Shown: positions 1 through 9,647, counted from the stretch's first letter. The stretch: DNA of 64,000 nucleotides from Flavobacterium sp. KS-LB2 (GCF_036895565.1 NZ_CP145904.1:1364001-1428000), one strand, 5' to 3'. Numbers and translations: made by a program. The notes: generated by a model from the letters alone, not told the origin.

Positions 1-1916
1 GTTTATCAGCTGAAATGAGAGAAACCTACAAAGTAAAAGGAATGGATGATTCACGTAGCTTTATCAATACGATGAAAAGTTTTCCTATGAATATTGAAGT
101 GATTCAGGATTTTACCTATAACGCTTCCAAACCTCCTGTTCAGGCAGATTCAGAAACGATAAGTATTCAAATGAATCAGTCTATGATTTTATTACCTGAA
201 AAACCAATGCAACCCCGATTAGCAGATCCTCGTGTGGGCTGGTTTACGATGGATCAAATTGATTATGGAAGTAATGAATTGAAATCGGACAGTAAAACGT
301 ATATCCGTCGTTGGAAATTAGAGCCTAAAGATCCTGTCGCTTACGCAAAAGGGGAACTGGTAGAGCCCATCAAGCCTATTGTTTATTATTTAGATCCTGC
401 AACGCCTGAAAAATTGCGCAAGTACATTAAACAAGGAATTGAAGATTGGCAAAAACCTTTTGAAACAGCTGGTTTTAAAAATGCAATTATAGCTAAAGAT
501 CCGCCTACAAAGGAACAAGATCCTGATTTTAGCCCAGAAGATATTCGGTATTCCGTAATTCGTTATGTGGCGAGTACAACGCGTAATGCAGTTGGACCAA
601 GTGTTTCTGATCCAAGAACGGGCGAAATTATTGAGAGTGATGTGATTTGGTACCACAACCACTTGCGTTCGTATAGAAATCGGTATTTGTTAGAAACCGG
701 TGCTGCAAATCCTTCGGCAAGAACGTTGAATACTAGTGACGAAGAAATGGGCGAAATGATGCGTATGGTTATCGCACATGAAGTAGGTCATGCTCTAGGT
801 TTTCCCCACAATATGGGTGCTAGTTGCGCTTATGACACCGAAAATTACAGAGATGGTGCTTTTACGCAGAAAAACGGAATCGCAGCCAGTTTGATGGATT
901 ATGCCCGTTTTAATTACATTGCGCAACCTGGAGATAAAAACGTGCGTTTCATTCGCCAAATGGGACCTTACGATCATTATGCTACAAATTGGGGATACAG
1001 ATTCATTCCAAATATGACTTCACCAGAGGCAGAAGTACCCACATTAGACAAATGGATTATGGAAAAGGCGGGGAATCCTATATATAAATTTGGATCACAA
1101 AGTAGTAGTTTTGACCCAACTTCGCAAACAGAAGATATTGGTAATAATTCTATGAAAGCGGGTTCGTATGGTCTTAAAAATTTACAATATGTAGCGTCAC
1201 ATTTATCAGAATGGACTAGTGATGTAACAAATAATTATGATGATTTAGAGGAGTTGTACGAAGAAATGTTGGGAGTTTGGAGTAGGTATGTAGGTCATGT
1301 GGTTACTAATGTTGGAGGCGTTTATGAAGCGACTAAAAAACCAAATCAAAAAGGTAGTATTTATGATATTGTACCAAAAGCAAAACAACAAGAAGCGATG
1401 CAGTGGTTGCAAGACAATGCTTTTGCTTCTCCAACTTGGTTGGTGAATGTCAGTACTTTGAAAAACATAAATTATGCAGGATACACAGAACGTTTCCGTA
1501 ATTTACAAGCTAGACATTTAAATAATGTACTGAGTTTTGAGCGAATTGGTAGATTGATGGATGCTGAAATCATGGGAACGACAAATTATAAAGCCTTGGA
1601 TTTATTGAGTGATATGCGCAAAGGAATTTGGAAAGAGGCTAATTTGCCATCAAATGTGACCATTTATAGAAGAAATTTACAAAGAGCTTACATTGAAAGA
1701 ATGGCGTATTTGATGAAAGAAGAAATTAAATCAGGTCGCCCTTCTGATTATTATAATGTGGCTCAATCTGATTTAAGAGGATTAGTTAGAGGAGAGTTGA
1801 ACGCTTTAAAAACTACTTTATCAGTAGCTAAAACTAGAGCTGTAAATGCAGAAACCAAATACCATTATGAAGATGCAATGAAAAGAATTGATTTGATATT
1901 GAATCCAAAACAATAA
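1..1916 (+). CDS. Zinc-dependent metalloprotease, 5'-truncated by window edge
   Basis: The reading frame is open to the left edge (codons before the first visible Met at 15 read L-S-A-E), so the N-terminal part lies outside the window. From that Met 633 residues remain. The metzincin-type zinc motif HExxHxxGxxH is visible as HEVGHALGFPH at residues 255-265 (three His ligands, catalytic Glu), with a downstream SLMDYARFNY segment that fits a Met-turn. This matches the large Bacteroidota zinc-dependent metalloproteases annotated with DUF5117/DUF4953, usually about 800-850 residues and secreted; the signal peptide would lie in the missing part. Substrate unknown. It converges on the next gene and shares a terminator with it. 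Confidence 0.88.
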   Translation, partial: LSAEMRETYKVKGMDDSRSFINTMKSFPMNIEVIQDFTYNASKPPVQADSETISIQMNQSMILLPEKPMQPRLADPRVGWFTMDQIDYGSNELKSDSKTYIRRWKLEPKDPVAYAKGELVEPIKPIVYYLDPATPEKLRKYIKQGIEDWQKPFETAGFKNAIIAKDPPTKEQDPDFSPEDIRYSVIRYVASTTRNAVGPSVSDPRTGEIIESDVIWYHNHLRSYRNRYLLETGAANPSARTLNTSDEEMGEMMRMVIAHEVGHALGFPHNMGASCAYDTENYRDGAFTQKNGIAASLMDYARFNYIAQPGDKNVRFIRQMGPYDHYATNWGYRFIPNMTSPEAEVPTLDKWIMEKAGNPIYKFGSQSSSFDPTSQTEDIGNNSMKAGSYGLKNLQYVASHLSEWTSDVTNNYDDLEELYEEMLGVWSRYVGHVVTNVGGVYEATKKPNQKGSIYDIVPKAKQQEAMQWLQDNAFASPTWLVNVSTLKNINYAGYTERFRNLQARHLNNVLSFERIGRLMDAEIMGTTNYKALDLLSDMRKGIWKEANLPSNVTIYRRNLQRAYIERMAYLMKEEIKSGRPSDYYNVAQSDLRGLVRGELNALKTTLSVAKTRAVNAETKYHYEDAMKRIDLILNPKQ

Positions 1917-1940
1917 AATTTTAGTATTGTTTTGTCATAA

Positions 1941-1968
1941 AAAAATCCGCTGTTGAGCGGATTTTTTT
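1941..1968. terminator. Bidirectional terminator
   Basis: Stem TCCGCT/AGCGGA (1946-1951 with 1956-1961), 4-nt loop, flanked by A and T runs on both sides. It lies exactly between two convergent stop codons, so it can serve both strands. Confidence 0.85.
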
Positions 1969-2794
1969 ATGAGTATAATTTAGACGAAGAAATCTGGTAA
2001 ATGGATTCATAAACAGGAAATTCAAAAAAATAACTTTTTCCAATTAGAAATAGTAATCCATGGGTGAATGGCCCTGGAAGAAATTGTAGTGTATTTAAAT
2101 AATAGTCATACGTTTTATTGCGATAATTTGTAATTACAAAAGGGAAAGAATTAGATGAGAGATACAAATCGGTTATCCTTTTATAGTCTATTATCGCTTT
2201 TTTATTAAAACTAGAAAAGTAAATTTCTTGATTTTCCTTTTTTAAACGGATAAGATCAAAAACGGATAACGGAACTGTTTTATCTATGGAATAAAAAAGT
2301 ATTGATTTAGTAACATCAATTAAAACCCATTTATGTAATTCCTTGGAATAGATTTCATTGAAAGAGTGTCCGCCTTTGATACAAGGGTCGTTTGTAAATA
2401 TCCTCAATCCCCATTCTTTCACTTTTAAGTCGTTTATCACACAGAAATTATTAAACACTTGAGAAAAATCACTGCAAACACCGCCTTCGCCATTTATCAT
2501 TTTTCTTAATGCTAAATCTGAGGCTTTACCTAATCCGGGGCCTCCTTTTATGTAGTTTCTTAACCAAATAGCTATCTGCATGGCTTTATCTAGATCAGTT
2601 AATGTGGCTTTATTGTGCGTGAAAATGAGCGGATTCAGGTCAAAATAAATATTGGGTATATCTGTAGTTTTATTTAAGCTGTTGTAACAAAAACGGTTAA
2701 TCTTGTCAAAAGAGGTCTTTTTAGACAGTAAGTTAAACCGTATTTTGTATAATAGCGGATGTCTGCGGAAATACCAGATTAATGATCTACTCAT
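1967..2794 (-). CDS. Transglutaminase-like domain protein
   Basis: 275 residues. A Cys-His-Asp triad typical of the transglutaminase-like superfamily can be read in order: GGVCSDFSQ (Cys), GGHSFNEIY (His) and WVLIDVTKS (Asp), residues roughly 100-170. There is no signal peptide; the N-terminus is basic (MSRSLIWYFRRHPLL). Members act as proteases or peptide-modifying enzymes; the substrate here is unknown. It stands alone between convergent and co-directional neighbours. A -7-like element (TATATTTG on the minus strand, 2891-2898) lies about 100 bp upstream, without a well-spaced -33 partner. Confidence 0.7.
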   Translation of the reverse strand: MSRSLIWYFRRHPLLYKIRFNLLSKKTSFDKINRFCYNSLNKTTDIPNIYFDLNPLIFTHNKATLTDLDKAMQIAIWLRNYIKGGPGLGKASDLALRKMINGEGGVCSDFSQVFNNFCVINDLKVKEWGLRIFTNDPCIKGGHSFNEIYSKELHKWVLIDVTKSILFYSIDKTVPLSVFDLIRLKKENQEIYFSSFNKKAIIDYKRITDLYLSSNSFPFVITNYRNKTYDYYLNTLQFLPGPFTHGLLFLIGKSYFFEFPVYESIYQISSSKLYS

Positions 2795-3038
2795 TTTTCA
2801 ATAATTATCATGTTAGTAAACAATTAAAATAAAGAAATCTTATTTGCAAATAATTTATACGTAACTATTTACAAATCAAGTAGGTATTGTCAAATATACT
2901 AAAAATAATAATTCAAAAATAAAAAGTGAGATTTAAATAAAGGTACCAAAACACAAAAAAAGCCCCAATTAGGAACTTTATTTTTTATTTTTTTAAGTAA
3001 AAAAATGAGTAGAAGCTCTTTTTATCTTTGTAAATAAC

Positions 3039-4457
3039 TTATTTCATTGGAAAATTTGCTTCGAAAGCTTTAAATCGATTATCTAAATCTTTAAGCAATT
3101 GTTTTTTTACAGAAGCCTCTTTTATAAAGCTGTAATTGATGCTGTTGTATACATATTGCTTGATATCTGTGTACGAAACGTCTTTGTATCTTTTAGCTAA
3201 TAATACATATTGTTCGGTCACGTTCGTGCGTAAGATACCAGCATCATCGGTGCTGATTACTATGGGTACATCAAAATTTTTATACAATGTCAAAGGATGA
3301 CGGCTTTCTTTTACTTTTAAAATGAATTCGTTACTCACTAAATTGATTTCGATAGGAATACTTTTCTTCGCCATGTAGCGCAATAAATCATACGAATCTT
3401 TCTCATAAGCTATATCGACTCCATGACCAATACGATTGGCTCCTGCATTATAAACAGCGGCTCCAATATGCCAAGTCAATTCTTCAGGTTGCACTAAACC
3501 AAGAGTTAGTTCACCAGCATGCATCGTATATTTTACATTTGGATAACGCGAATGACAGTATTTAAAAAGGAGCATGTGCAACCAATAATCTTTCATTGAA
3601 GTTTCGCCATCTTCGGGAGAAACAATATTAACACCAGCCATTAAAGGACTTTGATCTGCCGAAATGAATGCGATTACCAGATTCTTAAATAAATCGACTG
3701 GCTCCATAAAACGCAATACAAAATTTTGATAGCGCATTGTAAATTGCTTGTCGTCAATTTTTAAATCATTGTGTAACTTAGCAACAAAGTTAGTATTGAA
3801 ATCATTGGCGTAAGATGCAGCATTTTTCTTAATTAACGAGCTGTAAAGGGAATCTAATGCTTTAGTGATTGCTTTTTCGTCTTTCGCCAAAGCTAATTTT
3901 CGCAATCTAACGTTAAATGGCGTCAAATCATCCGTATTCATGGTCGTTGGAATTGTAGACAATTGTGTCTCAATGTAACTGACATTTTCTGAAATCGCTC
4001 TATTTTTCAATTCCAATAATCCTGGACCAAAATTTCCTTTAATCGCCGGTTCAAACTTCATAAATGATTCAAAAAACAACTTGTCCGAAGGGTAATCTAC
4101 ATGATTATAATCTTTTACAGACCATTTCTGCATGATTTTTTGTTTGTAAGCATCTAAAGTTCCGTTGTTTTTTAATGTTGAAAATTGTTCCCAGTTTCCT
4201 GTGGATGGCCTCTCTTTTGACACATCCATGGTTTCTGTATTCAGATAAAAATTTTCAGTTATAGCATGCTGTAATAAGGGTTCGGCATAAATAGAACCGG
4301 AGAAATGATGGTGTAAATCCCCACCTTTTGGCATTTGGGAAAAGAAAGCAGTTAATTCAGCTTCATTATTTCTAATCTTTTCAAAATAGTCATTCGTTGA
4401 TTGAGAATAACTGAAATTGATAAGAAAAGCGAAGAATAAAGTTTGTAATAATTTCAT
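3039..4457 (-). CDS. Secreted adenosine deaminase family protein (ADGF/ADA2-like)
   Basis: 472 residues with an N-terminal signal peptide (MKLLQTLFFAFLINFSYS). The metal-dependent deaminase signature is complete: LHHHFSGS (first zinc His pair, near residue 49), TMHAGE (His plus catalytic Glu), NRIGHGVDI (catalytic His) and ISTDDAG (Asp ligand). The length and signal peptide fit the extracellular adenosine deaminase group rather than the cytoplasmic enzyme of about 340 residues. Expected reaction: adenosine (or a related purine nucleoside) to inosine plus ammonia in the periplasm, for nucleoside scavenging. Monocistronic, with about 240 bp of AT-rich gap before the preceding gene. Confidence 0.85.
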   Translation of the reverse strand: MKLLQTLFFAFLINFSYSQSTNDYFEKIRNNEAELTAFFSQMPKGGDLHHHFSGSIYAEPLLQHAITENFYLNTETMDVSKERPSTGNWEQFSTLKNNGTLDAYKQKIMQKWSVKDYNHVDYPSDKLFFESFMKFEPAIKGNFGPGLLELKNRAISENVSYIETQLSTIPTTMNTDDLTPFNVRLRKLALAKDEKAITKALDSLYSSLIKKNAASYANDFNTNFVAKLHNDLKIDDKQFTMRYQNFVLRFMEPVDLFKNLVIAFISADQSPLMAGVNIVSPEDGETSMKDYWLHMLLFKYCHSRYPNVKYTMHAGELTLGLVQPEELTWHIGAAVYNAGANRIGHGVDIAYEKDSYDLLRYMAKKSIPIEINLVSNEFILKVKESRHPLTLYKNFDVPIVISTDDAGILRTNVTEQYVLLAKRYKDVSYTDIKQYVYNSINYSFIKEASVKKQLLKDLDNRFKAFEANFPMK

Positions 4458-4625
4458 AGGTATATTGATTGCGTCGATAATATTGTTAGAAGTATTTATC
4501 TTTAAAGAGCATTTTATTTCAAAGTATGATTCAGAGCAATTTTAAATTGAATCCAATGTCTTGTGGCTAAACTTTCTTTTAAAAAATGATTATTTTTTAC
4601 AAATTTACATAATTTCAATATCTGT

Positions 4626-4656
4626 TTTGGGAAACGAGATAAAAGTTTTAAATTTG
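4626..4656 (+). promoter_or_regulatory. Bacteroidota-type promoter for the SulP gene
   Basis: TTTG at 4626-4629, exactly 19 bp, then TAAATTTG at 4649-4656, a full match to TTTG-N19-TAnnTTTG. Predicted start of transcription is near 4663, leaving about 155 nt of 5' leader before the SulP start at 4820. Confidence 0.7.
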
Positions 4657-4704
4657 CAAATCTTATGAAAAAAAATACAATATTTACCTCTCAAGTTACT
4701 CCGC

Positions 4705-4769
4705 CTTGATTTATAGTCTTTAAATCGAGGGATTCTCTCAAAAAAAGTTTATCGAATTTTTTTTTCGAT
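4705..4769 (+). promoter_or_regulatory. Two hairpins in the SulP 5' leader
   Basis: Two inverted repeats lie in the predicted leader: CTTGATTTA (4705-4713) with TAAATCGAG (4721-4729; one G-U pair), and ATCGAA (4751-4756) with TTCGAT (4764-4769) around a T7 loop. They do not match a riboswitch class I recognise. A regulatory role is only possible, not shown. Confidence 0.3.
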
Positions 4770-4819
4770 GCAAATCCTGTATGTGAATTTGTATCGGGTC
4801 TTATTATTATAATTATCTT

Positions 4820-6352
4820 ATGAAAAGAGTATTTAACTTATTTGATTTTTCACAAAAAGTCAATTATCGAACAGAAATTTTAGCGGGAGTAACGGTTGCT
4901 ATGACCATGATTCCAGAATCCTTATCTTTTGCAATCGTAGCTGGTTTTCCACCATTAATGGGTTTGTATGCTTCGTTTATCGCAGGTTTGATCACGGCAG
5001 TTTTCGGTGGAAGACCTGGAATGATTTCTGGTGGAGCAGGAGCTACAGTTATTACTTTAATTGCTTTAATGAAATCTAATGGTTTAGAATATGTATTTGC
5101 TGCAGTTGCACTGGCGGGAATTATCCAAATTGCAATTGGTGTCTTTAAATGGGGTAAATTCATTCGATTGGTACCACAGCCCGTAATGTTTGGATTTGTA
5201 AATGGTTTAGCAGTTATTATTTTTATGTCACAATTGGATCAATTCAAAGCGATTGTCAATGGACAAATTGAATGGCTTTCAGGAACTCCTATGTATATTA
5301 TGGCGGGTTTAGTGGCATTGACAATAGGAATTGTAGTGTTGCTTCCAAAAGTAACAAAAGCAATTCCGGCTTCATTAGTGGCTATAATTGTCGTATTTGC
5401 ACTAGTTTTTTTCTTTGGAATTGACACTAAGACCGTGCGTGATATTGCTTCTGTGAGCGGTGGTTTTCCTTCATTTCATATTCCGAATATTCCAATAAAT
5501 CTGGAAACCTTACAAATTATATTTCCGTATGCGTTAATTATGGCTTCTGTTGGTTTAACAGAAGGATTATTGACCTTGAATTTAGTAGACGAAATCACCG
5601 AAACAAAAGGAAATGGAAATCGTGAATGTATTGCACAAGGGAGTTCAAATATTTTGAATGGTTTTTTCTTCGGGATGGGTGGTTGTCCTATGATTGCACA
5701 AACATTAGTAAATCTTTCGGCAGGTTCAAGAGCGCGATTGTCTGGAATTGTTGCTGCAGTAACGATACTTGTGATTATTTTATTTGGTGCTCCAATAATC
5801 GAACAATTGCCAATGGCAGCTTTAGTTGGTGTCATGATTATGGTGTCAATTGGGACTTTTGAATGGGCTAGTTTTAGAATCATCAATAAAATGCCTAAAC
5901 ACGATATTTTTGTTGGAGTATTAGTTGCGTTGATTACTATTGTATTGCATAATTTGGCTTTAGCCGTTTTAATTGGAGTGATTATTTCTGCTTTAGTTTT
6001 TTCATGGGAAAGCGCCAAAAGAATTCGTGCTAAAAAATATATTGACGAAAAAGGGGTGAAGCATTATGAATTATATGGTCCTTTGTTTTTTGGATCAACA
6101 ACAGCTTTTGCAGAGAAATTTGATGTTTCCAATGATCCCAACGAAGTTATTATTGATTTTAAAGAAAGTAAAATTACCGATATGAGTGCTATTGATGCGG
6201 TTAATAAGATTACTGAGCGTTATGCCAAACTCAATAAAACGGTGCATTTGAAACATTTAAGCCCAGATTGCAGGACCTTATTGAAAAATGCCGATACGGT
6301 AATTGACGTAAATATTCTGGAAGATCCTACCTATAAAGTGGTAATAGATTAG
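4820..6352 (+). CDS. SulP family anion transporter with STAS domain
   Basis: 510 residues. The N-terminal 390 residues form many hydrophobic segments and begin with the SulP signature region (LAGVTVAMTMIPESLSFAIV, then PPLMGLY and GGRPGMISGGAGA). The C-terminal ~100 residues (from about 405) form a cytoplasmic STAS domain (ELYGPLFFGST, VIIDFKESKITDMSAIDAV). The family exchanges or symports sulfate, bicarbonate or other anions across the inner membrane; the substrate cannot be read from sequence. It has its own promoter about 190 bp upstream and no operon partner, and is about 33 kb from the sulfur genes, so a link with them is not supported. Confidence 0.88.
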   Translation: MKRVFNLFDFSQKVNYRTEILAGVTVAMTMIPESLSFAIVAGFPPLMGLYASFIAGLITAVFGGRPGMISGGAGATVITLIALMKSNGLEYVFAAVALAGIIQIAIGVFKWGKFIRLVPQPVMFGFVNGLAVIIFMSQLDQFKAIVNGQIEWLSGTPMYIMAGLVALTIGIVVLLPKVTKAIPASLVAIIVVFALVFFFGIDTKTVRDIASVSGGFPSFHIPNIPINLETLQIIFPYALIMASVGLTEGLLTLNLVDEITETKGNGNRECIAQGSSNILNGFFFGMGGCPMIAQTLVNLSAGSRARLSGIVAAVTILVIILFGAPIIEQLPMAALVGVMIMVSIGTFEWASFRIINKMPKHDIFVGVLVALITIVLHNLALAVLIGVIISALVFSWESAKRIRAKKYIDEKGVKHYELYGPLFFGSTTAFAEKFDVSNDPNEVIIDFKESKITDMSAIDAVNKITERYAKLNKTVHLKHLSPDCRTLLKNADTVIDVNILEDPTYKVVID

Positions 6353-6380
6353 TGTTACAATTTTAAGATAAGTAAAAGAA

Positions 6381-6441
6381 ATTGCCACAGATTCACCGAT
6401 TTTAATTTTTTGACAAATTAAAAGATTGAAGTTGTGGCAAT
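6381..6441. repeat. Palindromic repeat of the GCAGATTCGCAAA family, degenerate copy
   Basis: Perfect 9-bp arms ATTGCCACA (6381-6389) and TGTGGCAAT (6433-6441) with an inner AT-rich dyad. The arm resembles the stronger copies near 7835, 8592 and 15139. Sited between convergent stop codons, where it can also terminate transcription. Confidence 0.6.
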
Positions 6442-6460
6442 AATTGATTTATAATGTAAA

Positions 6461-7699
6461 CTATATTTTCATCGCCTCTGCAGCTAATCGCCCTGATTTT
6501 AGTGCTGCATTGATAGAACCATTCAACAAGTTGTCTCCACAAATAAATAGGGTTTCAGAAATTTTTATTTCAGATTTAGGAATTTTATTTCGCACACTTT
6601 CCTGAGTAGGTAGCGCATAATCAATGCGATAGGCTTTCAGCATTTTCCATGAATTTACTTTTTCGCCATACCATTGTTTCAATTCTTGCTTCATGTTTTC
6701 AGCCAAAACTGTGTCATCAACAGTTGAGATTCCATTGAAAGAAACGGATATAAGTACTTTTCCTTTTGGCGCATACGCTTTGGAAACATTAGACAGCACA
6801 GTCAAATTATTCACCCATTTCTTTTGGGTTGAAGCATTTAAAATGACCACCGCTTTTTCAGTAGGCGCTTCATTGGCTTCAAAATAGATATTCGTAACTT
6901 GATGCGAAGTCATTTTTTGTTTTGGGAAGTATTTTTGGGTTAAGGCATTTGCGGTCGTAGCCAACAGGATTTGGTTGGCTTCCATAAGAGTTCCATCTTC
7001 AGTGATTACGGTATTGCCATCGATTGCAGTTACTTTTATATTGCATTGAATACTATCTTCGGGTAGCATGGCCACTAATTGTTTGGGAATTTCTTCCATT
7101 CCTAGCGCTGGAACGGCAACGTCACCATCCGAAAACATTTTCATCACAAAATCGAACATTCTTCGAGAAGTTTGCAAACCATTTTCTAAAAATATCCCCG
7201 ACAGAAACGGACGGTAAAATCGCGCAATCATTTTTGGACTAAAACCATAATCGGCTAATTGCTTTTGAGTGGTTTGTTCGGGTTGTTCAAAAATTTCATC
7301 AATGGTTAATTTTTGTAATCTGTTTTTTAACCAAAGCGTATTCATTTTATCTTTTAATGAACCGACGGGAGCAAAAAGCGTGGCAAAGGCAGCTGAAGGT
7401 CTTCGGAATGGATCTGCTATCTCAAAACTTCCTCCGTCATACAAAACAGTTGCTCCGGGAAGCATTTTTTTTAAGTTTAAAGCGCTGTAATTTAACAATT
7501 TTTGAGTTTCGGGATAAGCTGTCAAAAGCACTTGAAACCCTCTGTCAAGAAGAAACCCTTCATAGGAATCAGTTTTGATTCTTCCACCAGCGCGGTCACT
7601 TGCTTCTAAAAGTAGCACTTTTCGTCCCTGACTTTGTAAGTGAATGGCAGCAGACAATCCAGCTAAACCAGCTCCAACAATAATTACATCTTGTTTCAT
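6461..7699 (-). CDS. FAD/NAD(P)-dependent amine-oxidase-like protein
   Basis: 412 residues. The N-terminal Rossmann ADP-binding motif is visible (VIIVGAGLAGLSAA, residues 5-18), followed by LLLEASDRAGGRI, the GG-R motif of the amine oxidase/phytoene desaturase superfamily. The C-terminal FICGDNLLNGSINAALKSGRLAA is the second flavin-contact motif of this family. No signal peptide. These proteins oxidise or desaturate amines, carotenoids or porphyrins with FAD; no carotenoid genes are adjacent, so the substrate is open. Full length for the family and apparently monocistronic. Confidence 0.8.
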   Translation of the reverse strand: MKQDVIIVGAGLAGLSAAIHLQSQGRKVLLLEASDRAGGRIKTDSYEGFLLDRGFQVLLTAYPETQKLLNYSALNLKKMLPGATVLYDGGSFEIADPFRRPSAAFATLFAPVGSLKDKMNTLWLKNRLQKLTIDEIFEQPEQTTQKQLADYGFSPKMIARFYRPFLSGIFLENGLQTSRRMFDFVMKMFSDGDVAVPALGMEEIPKQLVAMLPEDSIQCNIKVTAIDGNTVITEDGTLMEANQILLATTANALTQKYFPKQKMTSHQVTNIYFEANEAPTEKAVVILNASTQKKWVNNLTVLSNVSKAYAPKGKVLISVSFNGISTVDDTVLAENMKQELKQWYGEKVNSWKMLKAYRIDYALPTQESVRNKIPKSEIKISETLFICGDNLLNGSINAALKSGRLAAEAMKI

Positions 7700-7834
7700 G
7701 ATTTTAATACTATTTGCTACAAAAATAAACCAAATTGAGTTTTTATGAGGTTTAAATAAAGAACAATTTGAAGTAAAACTTTAGTGTTTGAAAATATACA
7801 CTTTCAGTATATTTGGCTTTAACTTAAAAAAATA

Positions 7835-7893
7835 TACCGCAGATTCGCAAATTTTAAAATAATATAAATAGAATAATTTGCTAATTTGTGGTA
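7835..7893. repeat. Palindromic intergenic repeat (GCAGATTCGCAAA family)
   Basis: TACCGCAGATTCGCAAATT (7835-7853) faces the imperfect complement AATTTGCTAATTTGTGGTA (7875-7893). Same arm sequence as the copies at 8592 and 15139. Confidence 0.7.
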
Positions 7894-7981
7894 AAGAAAG
7901 CGTTCTAACTTTACAGATTATTAATTTGCTTAATCAGACATCTCCTATCGATATGATTTTGAGCAAAGGAATCGATATTTT

Positions 7982-8500
7982 CTACAAGATAAGTTGCATC
8001 AATAAATCGGTTTGTTTGTCATTCCCCATTATAAAATCATGTTTATCAAAAACCACAAATCCATTTTTAGTGTAAAAATGAAGCGCTCGGTGATTTTCTT
8101 CCCAGACTCCAAGCCAAATGAAATCAACACCTGTGTCCTTTGCAATTTTTTTTACTTGATCAAGTAATAATTGACCTATATTTTTTCCATGAAAATTTTG
8201 CAAAACATAAATCCGTTGCAGTTCCAAAGCATTCTCACTTATGGTCTCGGTTTGAGCATCACTAAAGTTTATTTTTAAATACCCAACAACTTCTGCTTCT
8301 AAATAGGCTATGTAAAATTCAGAGTTCGCATTGTTCAATTCACCCGTTAATTGTTCAGTATTGAAACTTTCTTCTAGATAATTCGCAATGTTTTCGGGCG
8401 TATTTACTGAAGCAAAAGTCTCTTTGAAAGTTTGAATACTAATTTTTTGTATTTCTTCTAAATGGGATATCGTGACTTTTTTAATTTCAATTGGGTTCAT
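7982..8500 (-). CDS. GNAT family N-acetyltransferase
   Basis: 172 residues with GNAT features: a central strand VVGYLKINF, then LELQRIYVLQNFHGKNIGQLLLDQV (acetyl-CoA-binding Q/RxxGxG/A-like loop, residues about 95-118) and IWLGVWEENHRALHFYTKNGFVVFDKHDF (motif B with the typical NGF). It transfers acetyl from acetyl-CoA to an unknown amine; the layout resembles spermidine/protein-acetylating GNATs. Stand-alone gene flanked on both sides by dispersed palindromes. Confidence 0.82.
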   Translation of the reverse strand: MNPIEIKKVTISHLEEIQKISIQTFKETFASVNTPENIANYLEESFNTEQLTGELNNANSEFYIAYLEAEVVGYLKINFSDAQTETISENALELQRIYVLQNFHGKNIGQLLLDQVKKIAKDTGVDFIWLGVWEENHRALHFYTKNGFVVFDKHDFIMGNDKQTDLLMQLIL

Positions 8501-8591
8501 AATTACAGTTAGATTGTTTTGTTTATTGGTATCAAATATAGTTTAAAACTATACATTTTTAGTACATTTCACTGTACCCACTATATTCTTT

Positions 8592-8652
8592 TACCGCAGA
8601 TTCGCAAATTATTTATTAAACTTGGATGTGTTTAATTTGCGAATCTGTGCTA
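8592..8652. repeat. Palindromic intergenic repeat (GCAGATTCGCAAA family)
   Basis: Left arm TACCGCAGATTCGCAAATT (8592-8610), right arm AATTTGCGAATCTGTGCTA (8634-8652). The inner 14 bp of the arms are perfectly complementary. The rest of the 8501-8822 gap shows nothing else I recognise. Confidence 0.75.
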
Positions 8653-8822
8653 ATTTTTTTTATTCTCTTTTAAACTGTCTAGACTCAAAAATAATTAAAT
8701 TGGGGTACAATTTTCATTTTCTATGGCACTATTAAACAAATCAATTTAAAGATTCTTGATTTCTTGATTTCAATTACTACTTTTGAAAGAATTAATAAAA
8801 ACCGCTAACCAGCGTATCGTCT

Positions 8823-9581
8823 ATGAAAATTGTAATATCGCCAGCCAAGTCGTTGAATTTTGACAAAGAGTTACCCACTCAATTGCATACGGAACCTTTA
8901 TTTTTGAAAGAATCCCGACAAGTTCATAAAGTTTTAAAAGAAAAAAAGCCTGCTGATTTATCGGATTTAATGAGTATTTCGGATAAACTGGCTGATTTGA
9001 ACTGGAAACGAAACCAAGATTGGAAAACACCTTTTACAATTTCAAATGCACGTCCAGCAATTTATACTTTTGATGGTGATGTGTACATTGGGTTAGATGC
9101 TTATTCTATTCCAGAAGAAAAAATCCCCGTTTTACAAGATCGTTTAAGGATTCTTTCTGGCTTGTACGGATTATTGAAACCATTGGATTTAATCCAAGCG
9201 TACCGACTGGAAATGGGAACTAAATTACCAATTGGCGAAAGCAAAAACTTATATGAATTTTGGAAACCAACCGTTACAAAAGAACTCAATAAAGAACTTA
9301 AAAAAGGCGAGTTGTTTGTGAATTTGGCTAGTACTGAATATTTTTCGGCAATTGATGTCAAATCTTTAAAAGTTCCTGTAATCACACCGGAATTTAAAGA
9401 TTATAAAAATGGGAAATTAAAGATCATCAGTTTTTTTGCCAAAAAAGCAAGAGGAATGATGGTGCGTTATATTATAGATACGAATGCGGAAACCATTGAA
9501 GATTTAAAAGGGTTCAATTACGATGGCTATCAATTTGATGCGACTCTATCAAAGGGCAATCATTTGGTTTTTACCCGTTAA
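8823..9581 (+). CDS. yaaA: Peroxide stress protein YaaA (DUF328)
   Basis: 252 residues, full length for the YaaA family. The family start MKIVISPAKSLNF is clear, and conserved blocks ARPAIYTFDGDVYIGLDA, LRILSGLYGLLKPLDLIQAYRLEMGTKL, NLASTEYFSAID and FFAKKARGMMVRYII follow. In E. coli YaaA lowers intracellular free iron under hydrogen peroxide stress and binds DNA; the same role is assumed here. Cytoplasmic, monocistronic, ending at a strong bidirectional terminator. Confidence 0.93.
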   Translation: MKIVISPAKSLNFDKELPTQLHTEPLFLKESRQVHKVLKEKKPADLSDLMSISDKLADLNWKRNQDWKTPFTISNARPAIYTFDGDVYIGLDAYSIPEEKIPVLQDRLRILSGLYGLLKPLDLIQAYRLEMGTKLPIGESKNLYEFWKPTVTKELNKELKKGELFVNLASTEYFSAIDVKSLKVPVITPEFKDYKNGKLKIISFFAKKARGMMVRYIIDTNAETIEDLKGFNYDGYQFDATLSKGNHLVFTR

Positions 9582-9599
9582 AATTTTTTAAAAGAACAT

Positions 9600-9636
9600 A
9601 AAAAACGCCGTTTTCATTGTGACAACGGCGTTTTTT
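9600..9636. terminator. Bidirectional terminator
   Basis: AAAAAACGCCGTT (9600-9612) pairs with AACGGCGTTTTTT (9624-9636) around an 11-nt loop. It lies between the convergent yaaA and efflux-operon stop codons. Confidence 0.92.
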
Positions 9637-9647
9637 ATGTTTGTATT

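Noticed and set aside
390..977. Antisense open frames inside the metalloprotease gene and similar frames opposite other genes
   Set aside because: They lie wholly within well-supported genes on the other strand, and their translations show no domain or plausible start context.
4665..4709. 14-codon ORF in the SulP leader as a regulatory leader peptide
   Set aside because: Its start coincides with the predicted transcription start and it has no run of a regulatory amino acid, unlike the trp leader.
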